DNA from: Gammaproteobacteria bacterium
GTDB lineage: Bacteria > Pseudomonadota > Gammaproteobacteria > Pseudomonadales > Pseudohongiellaceae
Direction of reading: 5' to 3'
DNA: 5,753 nucleotides
NCBI GenBank assembly: GCA_003514305.1
Contig: DORE01000138.1
Span: forward strand, 1-5,753
The translations under genes and the position numbers were made by a program. The first letter of the stretch is position 1, and each line of letters starts with the position of its first letter. The notes under the pieces are model-generated. The model did no database searches, was not told the DNA's origin, and saw nothing but the letters and a program-made list of their open reading frames with translations. Of this stretch, positions 1 through 5,753 are shown piece after piece.

Positions 1-53
1 TCCGGAATCATTGAACCACTACAGTCCTGGAGGAGCAGCACCGTGGAGGTTCT

Positions 54-533
54 TCATAGATTCCACTCCTGATCATTTTGTCCAACTTCTTCTGTGCATC
101 TCTCCTCAAGACACCGAATTATTGAAAGCGATGTCTTCAGGTCCTTAATCGTAATACCGTCCGTTAAAGCTTTGGCCCACCGTATTTGACGCTGGTCGGC
201 GAGTCGGTATGTCTCAGCACCTTTATGTGTCAGGCCAACCAACTTCGCTCTCTTGTGATGGGGGTTTTCCGAATACTTTAAAAGGTCAGAATCGACTAAA
301 TCATTCACGACTCTTCGTACTGATTGTCGAGCCAACCCCATCCTGCGGGCGATTTGGGCAACCGTCAGGTCACGCTCTTCCAACACTATCGCCCCAAGTA
401 CCTGCCAGCGAGCACTGGTTAATCCCAAGTCGCCTACTAAGTTGTCGCCGGAATTCAGTAGAGCTCCGTTAAACCGAAATACTTCAAGAATGAGGTCTGT
501 GGCGGCTTCGCTGAGCTCGGAATGTTTGTCCAT
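54..533 (-). CDS. MarR-family winged helix-turn-helix transcriptional regulator
   Basis: Predicted cytoplasmic DNA-binding repressor of 159 residues, the usual MarR length. The middle of the protein reads as a classic MarR winged helix. Residues about 39-52 (TSARWQVLGAIV) form the helix before the HTH, 56-68 (LTVAQIARRMGLA) the first HTH helix, and 69-85 (RQSVRRVVNDLVDSDLL) the recognition helix. Residues 89-104 form the wing (ENPHHKRAKLVGLTHKG). The usual D-x-R of the wing is replaced by HHKR, which keeps the basic charge. The N-terminal (10-30) and C-terminal (105-150) helices would form the dimer interface. It is divergent from the adaptor-permease operon, and a palindrome 53-72 bases upstream of its start is the likely operator. 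From family knowledge it should respond to small aromatic or toxic ligands and regulate itself; the ligand cannot be read here. The ATG at 533 is the only good start, although the Shine-Dalgarno match before it is weak. Confidence 0.95.
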   Translation of the reverse strand: MDKHSELSEAATDLILEVFRFNGALLNSGDNLVGDLGLTSARWQVLGAIVLEERDLTVAQIARRMGLARQSVRRVVNDLVDSDLLKYSENPHHKRAKLVGLTHKGAETYRLADQRQIRWAKALTDGITIKDLKTSLSIIRCLEERCTEEVGQNDQEWNL

Positions 534-564
534 GAGTTCAAGTCCAATTCAATTTGATTTCGTA

Positions 565-604
565 AAGATAGAAGATTTGCATCAGATTGACAGCATACTG
601 TCAA
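565..604 (-). promoter_or_regulatory. Possible promoter of the marR-type gene
   Basis: On the minus strand a perfect TTGACA (604-599) is followed, after 17 bases, by the weak -10 candidate TGCAAA (581-576). A second option is CTGTCA (593-588) with TATCTT (570-565), also spaced 17. Both -35 choices fall inside the inverted repeat at 586-605, so a bound repressor would block either. The expected leader is roughly 25-40 bases. Neither -10 is strong, so the exact promoter is uncertain. Confidence 0.35.
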
Positions 605-605
605 T
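586..605. promoter_or_regulatory. Inverted repeat, candidate MarR operator
   Basis: The arms ATTGACAG and CTGTCAAT are perfect 8-bp inverted repeats separated by the 4-base spacer CATA, giving a 20-bp site. This size and symmetry fit a MarR dimer binding one face of DNA. It lies in the divergent region, 53-72 bases before the regulator's start and 122-141 bases before the adaptor's start. Each arm contains a -35-like TTGACA, one per strand, so occupancy would occlude RNA polymerase. That the neighbouring regulator binds it is inference from position and symmetry. Confidence 0.6.
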
Positions 606-661
606 ATGAGAGAAAGTTTTAGTGTTAGCGCAGCCTCCCTGTGTTCTCAACAACCGCTGTG

Positions 662-689
662 TTGCTTTGGACTTCGTCCCATCGATAAA
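662..689 (+). promoter_or_regulatory. Weak candidate promoter for the efflux operon
   Basis: TTGCTT (662-667) and GATAAA (684-689) are spaced 16 bases and match the sigma-70 consensus at 3/6 and 4/6 positions. An overlapping alternative -35 is TTGGAC (666-671). Transcription would start near 697, leaving a leader of about 30 bases. The alternative plus-strand -35, TTGACA at 587-592 within the inverted repeat, has no convincing -10 at 16-18 bases. An 8-bp palindrome AACATGTT (704-711) sits between this promoter and the ribosome binding site. Confidence 0.25.
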
Positions 690-714
690 AATAGCATAAA
701 AACAACATGTTACC

Positions 715-719
715 GAGGA
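715..719 (+). promoter_or_regulatory. Shine-Dalgarno that fixes the adaptor start
   Basis: GAGGA ends 7 bases before the ATG at 727 but only 1 base before the in-frame GTG at 721. Normal spacing therefore selects the ATG. The ATG also gives a typical lipoprotein N-terminus beginning MKK. Confidence 0.7.
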
Positions 720-726
720 AGTGTCG

Positions 727-1791
727 ATGAAAAAGGTTTTTTTCAGCCTCGCAATCGTGAGTCTCTTTTCCGGCTGCAGCCAGAATTCAGGAGGCCCAGC
801 GGAAGGGGAATCGAGCGCACATCGTTGGGTACAAACCACCACGTTAGTGGAGGCCTCTGATTCATTCTTCAGTTTGACGGGAACAGTAAAAGCCCGTCAC
901 GAAGTGGAGCTAGCATTTCAGGTTGGCGGCAAAATCGATCGGCGATTGGTCGATGCAGGTCAGTCAATCAGGAAAGGTGATGTTCTTTTCGCGCTTGACC
1001 TTCGAGACCTTCGTCAATCTGTGGTTACTTCCCGGGCAAGGTTGAAGGCAGCAGAAGCAACCTTAGAGCTTGCTGAAAACGAATTTTCACAAGACAGTCA
1101 GCTGATTGAACAAGGCTATAAAAGTCGTCGGGAATATCAACGGACATTTCTGGCTCTAAAAGAGGCAGAGAACCAGCGCGATGCTGCCGAGGCCGAGCTG
1201 AGCCAAGCTCTGAATGCCCTGGACTACGGTGTGCTCAAGTCTGACAGCGACGGCTTCATTCTGGATGCCTTCGGGGAGCCGGGAGAAGTTGTAAGCGCTG
1301 GTCAAACTGTTGCGAAATTTGCCACGGATGCACAGCCTGAAGTTGAAGTTGATTTTCCCTCTGACCTATACCCGCCAGAGTCTGGTGAGCTTATCGTCGA
1401 CGGTGTTGCGATTGCGTTGAAGCGAAGAGAAGTTTCGGGAGCTGCGGATCCTCTTAGTCGTACTTGGAAAACACGATATGCGATCGACCAAAAGCACCCG
1501 GGCCTCAGGTATGGTCAACTGGTCAAAACGCAATTTCGTGACAGTCAGCCCGACATACCTCTCTATAAAACCAAAATTTCATCCATTGATGAGAGAGGCG
1601 AAACTCCCCTAATTTGGACCGTCGACAATGGAGAAACGCTGCAAATCAGCATTTCTATCCACAAAATAGAAACGGAGTATGCTTGGGTCTCTAGTCCTGA
1701 GCTAAGAGACGGCCTGGAGGTTATTTCTCTGGGGACACATCTTCTCAAGCCTGGAATGGCGGTCCGCCCCGTCAGCGAGAGGGAAATCTGA
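727..1791 (+). CDS. RND efflux periplasmic adaptor subunit (membrane fusion protein), lipoprotein
   Basis: The adaptor bridges the inner-membrane pump and an outer-membrane channel in the periplasm. The product has 354 residues, within the family range. Residues 1-16 are a lipoprotein signal peptide (MKKVFFSLAIVSLFSG) followed by Cys17, the predicted lipidation site; Phe at -3 of the lipobox is less usual than Leu. The first half of the biotinyl-lipoyl domain spans about 52-92 (GTVKARHEVELAFQVGGKI, then VDAGQSIRKGDVLFALD). An alpha-helical hairpin rich in Ala, Glu and Arg spans 93-166. The second lipoyl half spans 170-199 (DGFILDAFGEPGEVVSAGQ). A beta-barrel covers about 205-290, and a membrane-proximal domain ends with GLEVISLGTHLLKPGMAV near 329-346. 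I chose the ATG at 727 over the GTG at 721 because of ribosome-site spacing and the signal peptide. Its stop overlaps the permease start by one base, so the two should be made in balance. The substrate cannot be told from this sequence. Confidence 0.94.
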   Translation: MKKVFFSLAIVSLFSGCSQNSGGPAEGESSAHRWVQTTTLVEASDSFFSLTGTVKARHEVELAFQVGGKIDRRLVDAGQSIRKGDVLFALDLRDLRQSVVTSRARLKAAEATLELAENEFSQDSQLIEQGYKSRREYQRTFLALKEAENQRDAAEAELSQALNALDYGVLKSDSDGFILDAFGEPGEVVSAGQTVAKFATDAQPEVEVDFPSDLYPPESGELIVDGVAIALKRREVSGAADPLSRTWKTRYAIDQKHPGLRYGQLVKTQFRDSQPDIPLYKTKISSIDERGETPLIWTVDNGETLQISISIHKIETEYAWVSSPELRDGLEVISLGTHLLKPGMAVRPVSEREI

Positions 1792-1793
1792 TG
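1776..1793 (+). promoter_or_regulatory. Ribosome binding site and TGATG stop-start overlap
   Basis: The purine run AGAGGG (1778-1783) lies 7 bases before the permease ATG (1791-1793). The adaptor stop TGA (1789-1791) shares its last A with that ATG. This arrangement is typical of translational coupling between subunits of one complex. Confidence 0.75.
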
Positions 1794-4700
1794 TCTTTCC
1801 CTAACCTCTCCAAAATAGCCGTTCGAGAGCGTTCGGTTACCTTATTCCTGATCATTATATCTCTTGTGGCGGGCCTATATGCCTTCAATTCCCTTGGACG
1901 CGCCGAAGATCCTGACTTCACTGTTCGGGTTATGGTGGTTTCGGTTCTATGGCCGGGAGCAACAGCTGAAGAACTCCAGGATAGTGTTGTAGACCGCTTA
2001 GAAAAGCGGATACAGGAAGTTAAAGACCTATATAGAATCGAAACGACAGTCCGGCAAGGTCGAGCCGACCTTCAAATCGAGTTTCAAGACTTTACCAAGG
2101 GCGAGAACGTTCCTGACCGCTTCTATCAGGTAAGGCGCCGAATGCAGGATGAAGCTGGCTCACTACCGGAAGGCGTAATCGGCCCCATCGTAAACGAGGA
2201 CTTTGGCGATGTTTATTTCACTCTCGTAGCTCTGACTGCCTCAGGGATGCCGTTAAGAGAGCTCGTCAGAGACGTTGAAGAGATCAGAGATCGGGTGCAG
2301 CGCGTCTCTGGAGTCAAAAAGGCGGAAATCCTTGGTGAGCGTCTGGAGAGAGTTTTCGTTGACTTTGACATGAGTAAGCTGCAAGGGCTTGGATTATCCC
2401 TGCCTGACGTAGTCGAGGCGATTAATGGCTTTAACCGGCTTTTGCCCTCCGGCCACATTGTTACGGATGGACCCAAAGTATATCTCCGATTGAATAGTGA
2501 CCTCTCAAATCTCCAGGCAATGCGAGAAGTACCAATCAGAATTGGAAATCAACTCGTTCAACTTGATGACATCGCCAACGTCTCCAGAGGATATGAAGAT
2601 CCCCCCAGCTACCTCGTTCGCTCTCTTGGGGAGGATGCGCTGCTTATCGGGGTGGTTATGCAAGGTGGCGAGAATGGGTTGGAATTCGGTAAACGTTTAA
2701 GGGAATTCTGGGAAAGAGAAAGGGCTAACTTGCCTCTTGGCATGGAGCTCGACGTGCTGACGAACCAAGAAGAAGCAATTTCGGATGCTGTTAATCTTTT
2801 CCAGATCAAGTTTCTTATTGCCGTTCTTGTCGTGATGGCAGTAACTATGTTTGCCGTCGGGCTTCGAGCGGGAGTTGTTGTAGGGATCGCTATTCCGATA
2901 ACTCTTGGACTCTCCTCTGTTGTCATGCTGGCGCTGGGTATCAACCTCGACAGAATCACTCTTGGTGCCCTCATCATTGCCCTGGGGCTTCTGGTCGATG
3001 ACGCGATCATTGCTATAGAGATGATGATCGTGAAATTGGAAGAAGGTTGGGATAAGGTACGAGCCGCTGCTCATGCTTGGAACGTGACGGCAGCTCCAAT
3101 GCTTTACGGTACTCTGGTTACAGTTGCTGGCTTTGTTCCTATAGGATTTGCTCAGTCAAGTGTCGGAGAGTATGCGGGTAACATTTTTTGGGTGCTAGCA
3201 ATAGCACTTCTACTCTCTTGGCTGGTTGCGGTTTCTTTCACGCCCTATCTCGGCGTGAAGTTTCTGCCAGATAGCATCCCAAAGACTCACAATAACCAAT
3301 CTGATACTTACTCTTCCCGCCCCTATCGCCTTCTCAGAAAGGTCATAACTGGTTCTCTGGCTCACCGAAAATCGGTGGTACTCACGACTTTTCTCCTGCT
3401 CATTGTCTCAGTTATTGGGTTGATAGGTCCCGTTGAAAAACAGTTTTTTCCAAGATCTGATCGTCCTGAGGTGCTCGTTAGCATTTATCACCCTCAGGGG
3501 ACCTCTATCGAGGTAACAAACAAAACAGCCGAAAAGGTTGAAGATCTCATGGAAGATGCAAGTGGCATCAGATCGATGTCCACTTTCGTTGGCGCGGGCG
3601 CCCCTAGGTTCTTCATTTCAGCCAATCCCGAACAACCAAGCAGCGCATTTGCGAAGTTAGTTATGGTTGCTGAGGATGTGAAGGCGCGAGACAGTTTAAT
3701 TACCATGCTTCGGAGCAGCGTTGCCGCTGGTCTCTTTCCTGAAGCGAGGATAAGAGTTGAAACACTGCTCTACGGCCCGCCCGTTGATTGGCCAGTCAGT
3801 ATCCGAGTCCTGGGTCCCGAAGCAAATGAGTTGCGCAAACTTGCGAGAAAAGTTCGAGACGTTATTTCCGACCACCCCAACACAGAAAACACTCATCTTG
3901 ACTGGGATGAGCGGACTCCCACACTGAACCTGGTCTTCGACACCGACAAACTCCGACTGTTCGGATTGACGCCAGAAGACGTTTCTTATCAGCTTCAGTT
4001 CCAACTATCTGGATTGACATTAACAACGTTGCGAGACGGTATCCGTTTGGTCCCAGCAGTAGGTAGAGCTCAAGCTGAGGATGCTGAGCAAATTCAGGAT
4101 CTGGAGATTGTGAGCAAAGATGGGCGTCGAATTCCTTTTAACCAGATCGGCGAAGTCGATGTCGTCTATGAGGAACCTGTCATAAAGCGTTTTAACAGAG
4201 AGTTGTTCATTTCCGCCAACGCCGATGTCCGTGGAGCACAAGCGAAAGATGTCACGGCCGACGTTTGGGCGAATTTGTCGGATCTCCGCGAGCGGCTTCC
4301 TGCAGGTTATTCTCTTCAAATTGGCGGTGCCGTTGAGCAATCTGCAAAAGGCGAGAAATCCATTCAAGTTCTGCAACCTCTAATGATTGTCTTGATGCTG
4401 ATATTCGTGATGCTACAGATGCGCTCTTTCAGAGGAACACTCGTTGTATTACTCACCGCACCGTTAGGTTTAATTGGCGCTGTAGCTGCGATGTTGATGT
4501 TTAGCCAACCATTTGGATTCGTCGCAACGCTTGGGATTATAGGTCTTGCGGGCATTCTAATGCGCAATACGCTCATTCTGACCCAACAGGTCTCTGACAA
4601 TGTCAGCTCTGGCATGCAGATTCGGAACGCTGTCGTTGAGGCGGGGGTTCAAAGGTCTCGGCCAGTCATTCTGACTGCACTGGCAGCGGTATTGGCTTTT

Positions 4701-4850
4701 ATTCCACTTACGGTGGATAGCTTTTGGGGGCCTCTCGCATACGTTCTGATTGGTGGGGTCTCGCTTGGCACTGTCGCCACTTTGATATTTGTTCCAGCGC
4801 TTTACGCAATGCTATATCGATTACCTAGTCAGGGCCGCGAAGATTCGTAA
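1791..4850 (+). CDS. RND-superfamily (HAE1-like) efflux permease, inner-membrane subunit
   Basis: Proton-driven exporter of 1019 residues, intact and of normal family length. Transmembrane segment 1 is near residues 14-34, followed by a large periplasmic domain (about 35-335) containing the porter motif LLPSGHIVTDG (217-227). Segments 2-6 lie near 338-356, 361-382, 388-410, 434-455 and 463-488. Segment 7 (about 528-546) precedes a second periplasmic domain (547-860), and segments 8-12 lie near 862-1008. GLLVDDAIIAIE (399-410) in segment 4 carries the paired proton-relay aspartates D403 and D404, matching D407/D408 of AcrB. In segment 10, GLAGILMRNTLIL (918-930) places R925 where AcrB has K940, so the positive charge is kept. 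The two halves show the internal duplication typical of RND pumps. From family knowledge it works as a trimer capturing drugs or other amphiphiles from periplasm or membrane. The substrate is unknown. No outer-membrane channel gene follows, and I see no clear terminator. Confidence 0.96.
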   Translation: MSFPNLSKIAVRERSVTLFLIIISLVAGLYAFNSLGRAEDPDFTVRVMVVSVLWPGATAEELQDSVVDRLEKRIQEVKDLYRIETTVRQGRADLQIEFQDFTKGENVPDRFYQVRRRMQDEAGSLPEGVIGPIVNEDFGDVYFTLVALTASGMPLRELVRDVEEIRDRVQRVSGVKKAEILGERLERVFVDFDMSKLQGLGLSLPDVVEAINGFNRLLPSGHIVTDGPKVYLRLNSDLSNLQAMREVPIRIGNQLVQLDDIANVSRGYEDPPSYLVRSLGEDALLIGVVMQGGENGLEFGKRLREFWERERANLPLGMELDVLTNQEEAISDAVNLFQIKFLIAVLVVMAVTMFAVGLRAGVVVGIAIPITLGLSSVVMLALGINLDRITLGALIIALGLLVDDAIIAIEMMIVKLEEGWDKVRAAAHAWNVTAAPMLYGTLVTVAGFVPIGFAQSSVGEYAGNIFWVLAIALLLSWLVAVSFTPYLGVKFLPDSIPKTHNNQSDTYSSRPYRLLRKVITGSLAHRKSVVLTTFLLLIVSVIGLIGPVEKQFFPRSDRPEVLVSIYHPQGTSIEVTNKTAEKVEDLMEDASGIRSMSTFVGAGAPRFFISANPEQPSSAFAKLVMVAEDVKARDSLITMLRSSVAAGLFPEARIRVETLLYGPPVDWPVSIRVLGPEANELRKLARKVRDVISDHPNTENTHLDWDERTPTLNLVFDTDKLRLFGLTPEDVSYQLQFQLSGLTLTTLRDGIRLVPAVGRAQAEDAEQIQDLEIVSKDGRRIPFNQIGEVDVVYEEPVIKRFNRELFISANADVRGAQAKDVTADVWANLSDLRERLPAGYSLQIGGAVEQSAKGEKSIQVLQPLMIVLMLIFVMLQMRSFRGTLVVLLTAPLGLIGAVAAMLMFSQPFGFVATLGIIGLAGILMRNTLILTQQVSDNVSSGMQIRNAVVEAGVQRSRPVILTALAAVLAFIPLTVDSFWGPLAYVLIGGVSLGTVATLIFVPALYAMLYRLPSQGREDS

Positions 4851-5024
4851 GAGTAAATGTCAAAGCAATTAATTTTTGATGATCTGAGGGGTTAATCTAA
4901 ACAAGACGCCTTCGTACAAGCATGAGTTTTACCTCGCCACAGCGGACAGCTCCTAGAAGAGGCTGGTGAGTGTCATGTGGATCGGGGGACTCCAGCGTGT
5001 GAGCCGGGCGTTATTCCCGAATCC

Positions 5025-5066
5025 GAATGTTCGCTTTGCGACCAGGCTGGACAAAGGCAAACATTC
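5025..5066. repeat. Imperfect long stem-loop in intergenic DNA
   Basis: GAATGTT (5025-5031) pairs perfectly with AACATTC (5060-5066). After one mismatch and one bulged base, the pairing continues as GCTTTG (5033-5038) against CAAAG plus C (5052-5058). That makes about 13 base pairs closed by a 13-base loop. There is no T-tract after it on the plus strand, so it is not a standard intrinsic terminator. It could be a transcript-stabilising hairpin, a dispersed palindromic element or a remnant of a mobile element. Confidence 0.5.
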
Positions 5067-5180
5067 ATCGCGCACTTAATCCGAGCCCGCCTTCCCCGGA
5101 TTTTCTGACAATGAGTGGTACTGAAACGAGGTCAGTCTTCGGAGCTGGATTTTTCCATTCTGGGTGGATTTAATACTTGG

Positions 5181-5208
5181 TCAGGGTCAAACTTCCAAGG
5201 CGATTTTG
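5181..5208 (-). other. Motif resembling IS21-family terminal DNA
   Basis: On the minus strand this stretch reads AATCGCCTTGGAAGTTTGAC followed by CCTGA. From memory, IS21-type elements often have ends containing motifs such as TCGGCGTCCAATTTTGACCC. The shared frame is ATCG-C, T-GAA/CCAA, then TTTGACCC. It lies just before the direct-repeat array. The resemblance is approximate and unverified. Confidence 0.2.
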
Positions 5209-5213
5209 CATCT

Positions 5214-5474
5214 AAAGGTTCCAAAGAACTGACTACCGTGACTCCTTGGCAGTGCAAGCGATAAAGAGGTCTAAGCCTTAAAGGTTCCACAAAACTGCCT
5301 ACTAGACGCTTTTTGGCGCCCCTATTGAGTCACAAAACTGACCACATGACAGCCTTGGCTCTCCGGCTGGAAGATCTCCGCTCAAAGGTTCCACAGAACT
5401 GACTACTCTGATTTTTTTTCATTCGCCAGGTTCAGCTCGATCTAGCCCTAAAGGTTCCACAAAACTCACCAACT
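5214..5474 (+). repeat. Array of five diverged direct repeats
   Basis: The core AAAGGTTCCACARAACTG, usually followed by a form of ACTAC, occurs at 5214-5236 (one base changed in the CAC), 5280-5303, 5384-5407 and 5450-5474. A fifth, damaged copy at about 5323-5345 keeps only CACAAAACTGACCAC. Starts are 66, 43, 61 and 66 bases apart. The sequence just before three copies is also alike (TCTAAGCCTT, TCTAGCCCT, TCTCCGCTC). The true unit is therefore probably a 66-bp tandem repeat that has diverged and lost about 28 bases around the third copy. Candidates are the multi-repeat end of an IS21-like element, an array of protein-binding sites, or an old minisatellite. No cas-like gene or clean spacer logic supports CRISPR. 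Confidence 0.75.
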
Positions 5475-5488
5475 GACTCCTTTGTGGA
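5456..5488. repeat. Perfect 8-bp inverted repeat spanning the last repeat copy
   Basis: TCCACAAA (5456-5463), inside the fifth repeat copy, is exactly complementary to TTTGTGGA (5481-5488), with a 17-base loop. A shorter inverted pair, GGAGA and TCTCC (5486-5497), follows immediately. The second arm looks like a partial repeat in the opposite orientation. Confidence 0.5.
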
Positions 5489-5508
5489 GAAGTCTCCCTT
5501 CGAACTTA

Positions 5509-5529
5509 TAAGTCAATGTTCTGTGGCAC
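5509..5529 (-). repeat. Inverted copy of the array repeat
   Basis: Read on the minus strand this gives GTGCCACAGAACATTGACTT. It matches the array core GGTTCCACAGAACTGACTA with a 2-base insertion and a few changes. It sits 35 bases beyond the last direct copy and faces it. A repeat reversed at the edge of an array fits a mobile-element end or paired binding sites better than a simple tandem repeat. Confidence 0.45.
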
Positions 5530-5588
5530 GAGCGACTGAGAGTGGCATACTAGGTTGAGGTCATTGGACCGCTTTAAAGATCTTTTTT

Positions 5589-5596
5589 AAGGGGGG
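5589..5596 (+). promoter_or_regulatory. Purine-rich ribosome binding site of the small ORF
   Basis: AAGGGGGG is followed by CGGAAA and then the GTG at 5603. The AAGG/GGGG core is about 6-10 bases from the start, within working range. It is the strongest purine tract in the right third of the window. Confidence 0.45.
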
Positions 5597-5602
5597 CGGA
5601 AA

Positions 5603-5695
5603 GTGACAACTGAGTTCATGCTTGCCGCAAGTGGCTTTTTGCTCGTGTCGATCTGCATAATGATTGGAATCGACATTGCCAGAAGCCGACGTTAG
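5603..5695 (+). CDS. Small hypothetical single-pass membrane protein (30 residues)
   Basis: I do not recognise this protein. It starts at GTG and ends at TAG. The first residues (MTTEF) are polar. Residues 6-25 (MLAASGFLLVSICIMIGIDI) are strongly hydrophobic and long enough to cross the membrane once, broken only by an Asp near the end. The tail ARSRR carries three arginines, which by the positive-inside rule suggests an outside N-terminus and a cytoplasmic C-terminus. A purine-rich tract at 5589-5596 supports the GTG; an in-frame ATG at 5618 is the alternative start but lies too far from it. A -10-like TATAAG (5507-5512) lies upstream, with only a poor -35. It sits downstream of a repeat array and about 750 bases from the pump operon, so a link to efflux is not supported. 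Chance reading frames of this length are common; the combination of ribosome site, hydrophobic core and basic tail is what favours a real gene. Confidence 0.45.
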   Translation: MTTEFMLAASGFLLVSICIMIGIDIARSRR

Positions 5696-5753
5696 TTCTT
5701 CGGTCTAAACGTTTGTTAGTTGATCATATGCGGAGTCTGTCAACGTAGATGTC

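Larger units (their letters stand above)
4851..5213. other. Intergenic stretch without a supportable gene
   Basis: No convincing reading frame with a ribosome binding site was found on either strand. I saw no GC-rich hairpin with a T-tract directly after the permease stop, so the operon's transcription end is not evident. The one clear structure is the stem-loop at 5025-5066, listed separately. The irregular sequence looks like decayed DNA. Confidence 0.5.

Noticed and set aside
19..57. A 12-residue minus-strand frame overlapping the MarR stop by ATGA
   Set aside because: It is very short, has no hydrophobic or otherwise recognisable character, and the ATGA overlap alone is weak evidence.
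704..711. AACATGTT palindrome as a second operator
   Set aside because: Eight bases with no extended symmetry are expected by chance; it is mentioned only under the promoter entry.
721..726. GTG at 721 as the adaptor start
   Set aside because: It lies one base after the Shine-Dalgarno; the ATG at 727 has normal spacing and yields a standard lipoprotein signal beginning MKK.
582..860. Frames of about 85 residues on both strands across the divergent region
   Set aside because: They overlap the adaptor's signal peptide region in other frames and have no recognisable domain or good ribosome site.
2609..3074. Long antisense frames inside the permease gene
   Set aside because: They lie opposite the well-conserved RND coding region and their low-complexity Ser/Thr/Arg composition is typical of shadow frames.
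4851..4920. Intrinsic terminator directly after the permease
   Set aside because: No GC-rich stem followed by a T-tract could be found in this stretch.
5025..5066. Integron attC site
   Set aside because: The hairpin lacks the paired core sites (GTTRRRY and RYYYAAC) expected of attC, and there are no gene cassettes or integrase.
5214..5474. CRISPR array
   Set aside because: Repeats are diverged and one is half missing, intervals vary (43-66 bases), the sequences between copies resemble one another, and no cas gene is nearby.

Overview
The window comes from a Gram-negative bacterium, most likely a proteobacterium. It carries a complete inner-membrane efflux transporter of the RND superfamily with a lipoprotein periplasmic adaptor, and base composition looks balanced, near 50% GC by eye. 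Genus cannot be decided from the sequence. A gammaproteobacterium is my guess and no more.

Layout. Positions 1-53 hold no supportable gene. A MarR-family regulator lies on the minus strand (533 down to 54). A 193-bp divergent intergenic region (534-726) follows, with a striking inverted repeat (586-605) whose two arms each contain a TTGACA on opposite strands. This is the best candidate for the regulator's operator. Then come two plus-strand genes. The first is an RND periplasmic adaptor lipoprotein (727-1791). The second is an RND permease of 1019 residues (1791-4850). They overlap by one base (TGATG), so they are surely an operon and probably translationally coupled. No outer-membrane channel gene lies in the window, so the pump presumably borrows a TolC/OprM-type channel encoded elsewhere.

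Downstream, 4851-5602 has no gene I can support, but it is not featureless. It holds an imperfect 13-bp stem-loop (5025-5066). It also holds an array of five diverged direct repeats (5214-5474, consensus AAAGGTTCCACARAACTG), with 66-bp periodicity in two of its intervals, and an inverted copy at 5509-5529. My preferred reading is the decayed multi-repeat end of an IS21-like insertion sequence, but this is inference. Near the right edge, a 30-residue open reading frame (5603-5695) has a purine-rich ribosome binding site and encodes a likely single-pass membrane micropeptide.

How it fits together: the MarR protein probably represses itself and perhaps the divergent adaptor-permease operon until an inducing ligand releases it. 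The adaptor links the proton-driven permease to an outer-membrane channel. The pump is an ordinary member of a well-known class. The unusual material is the repeat array and the micropeptide.
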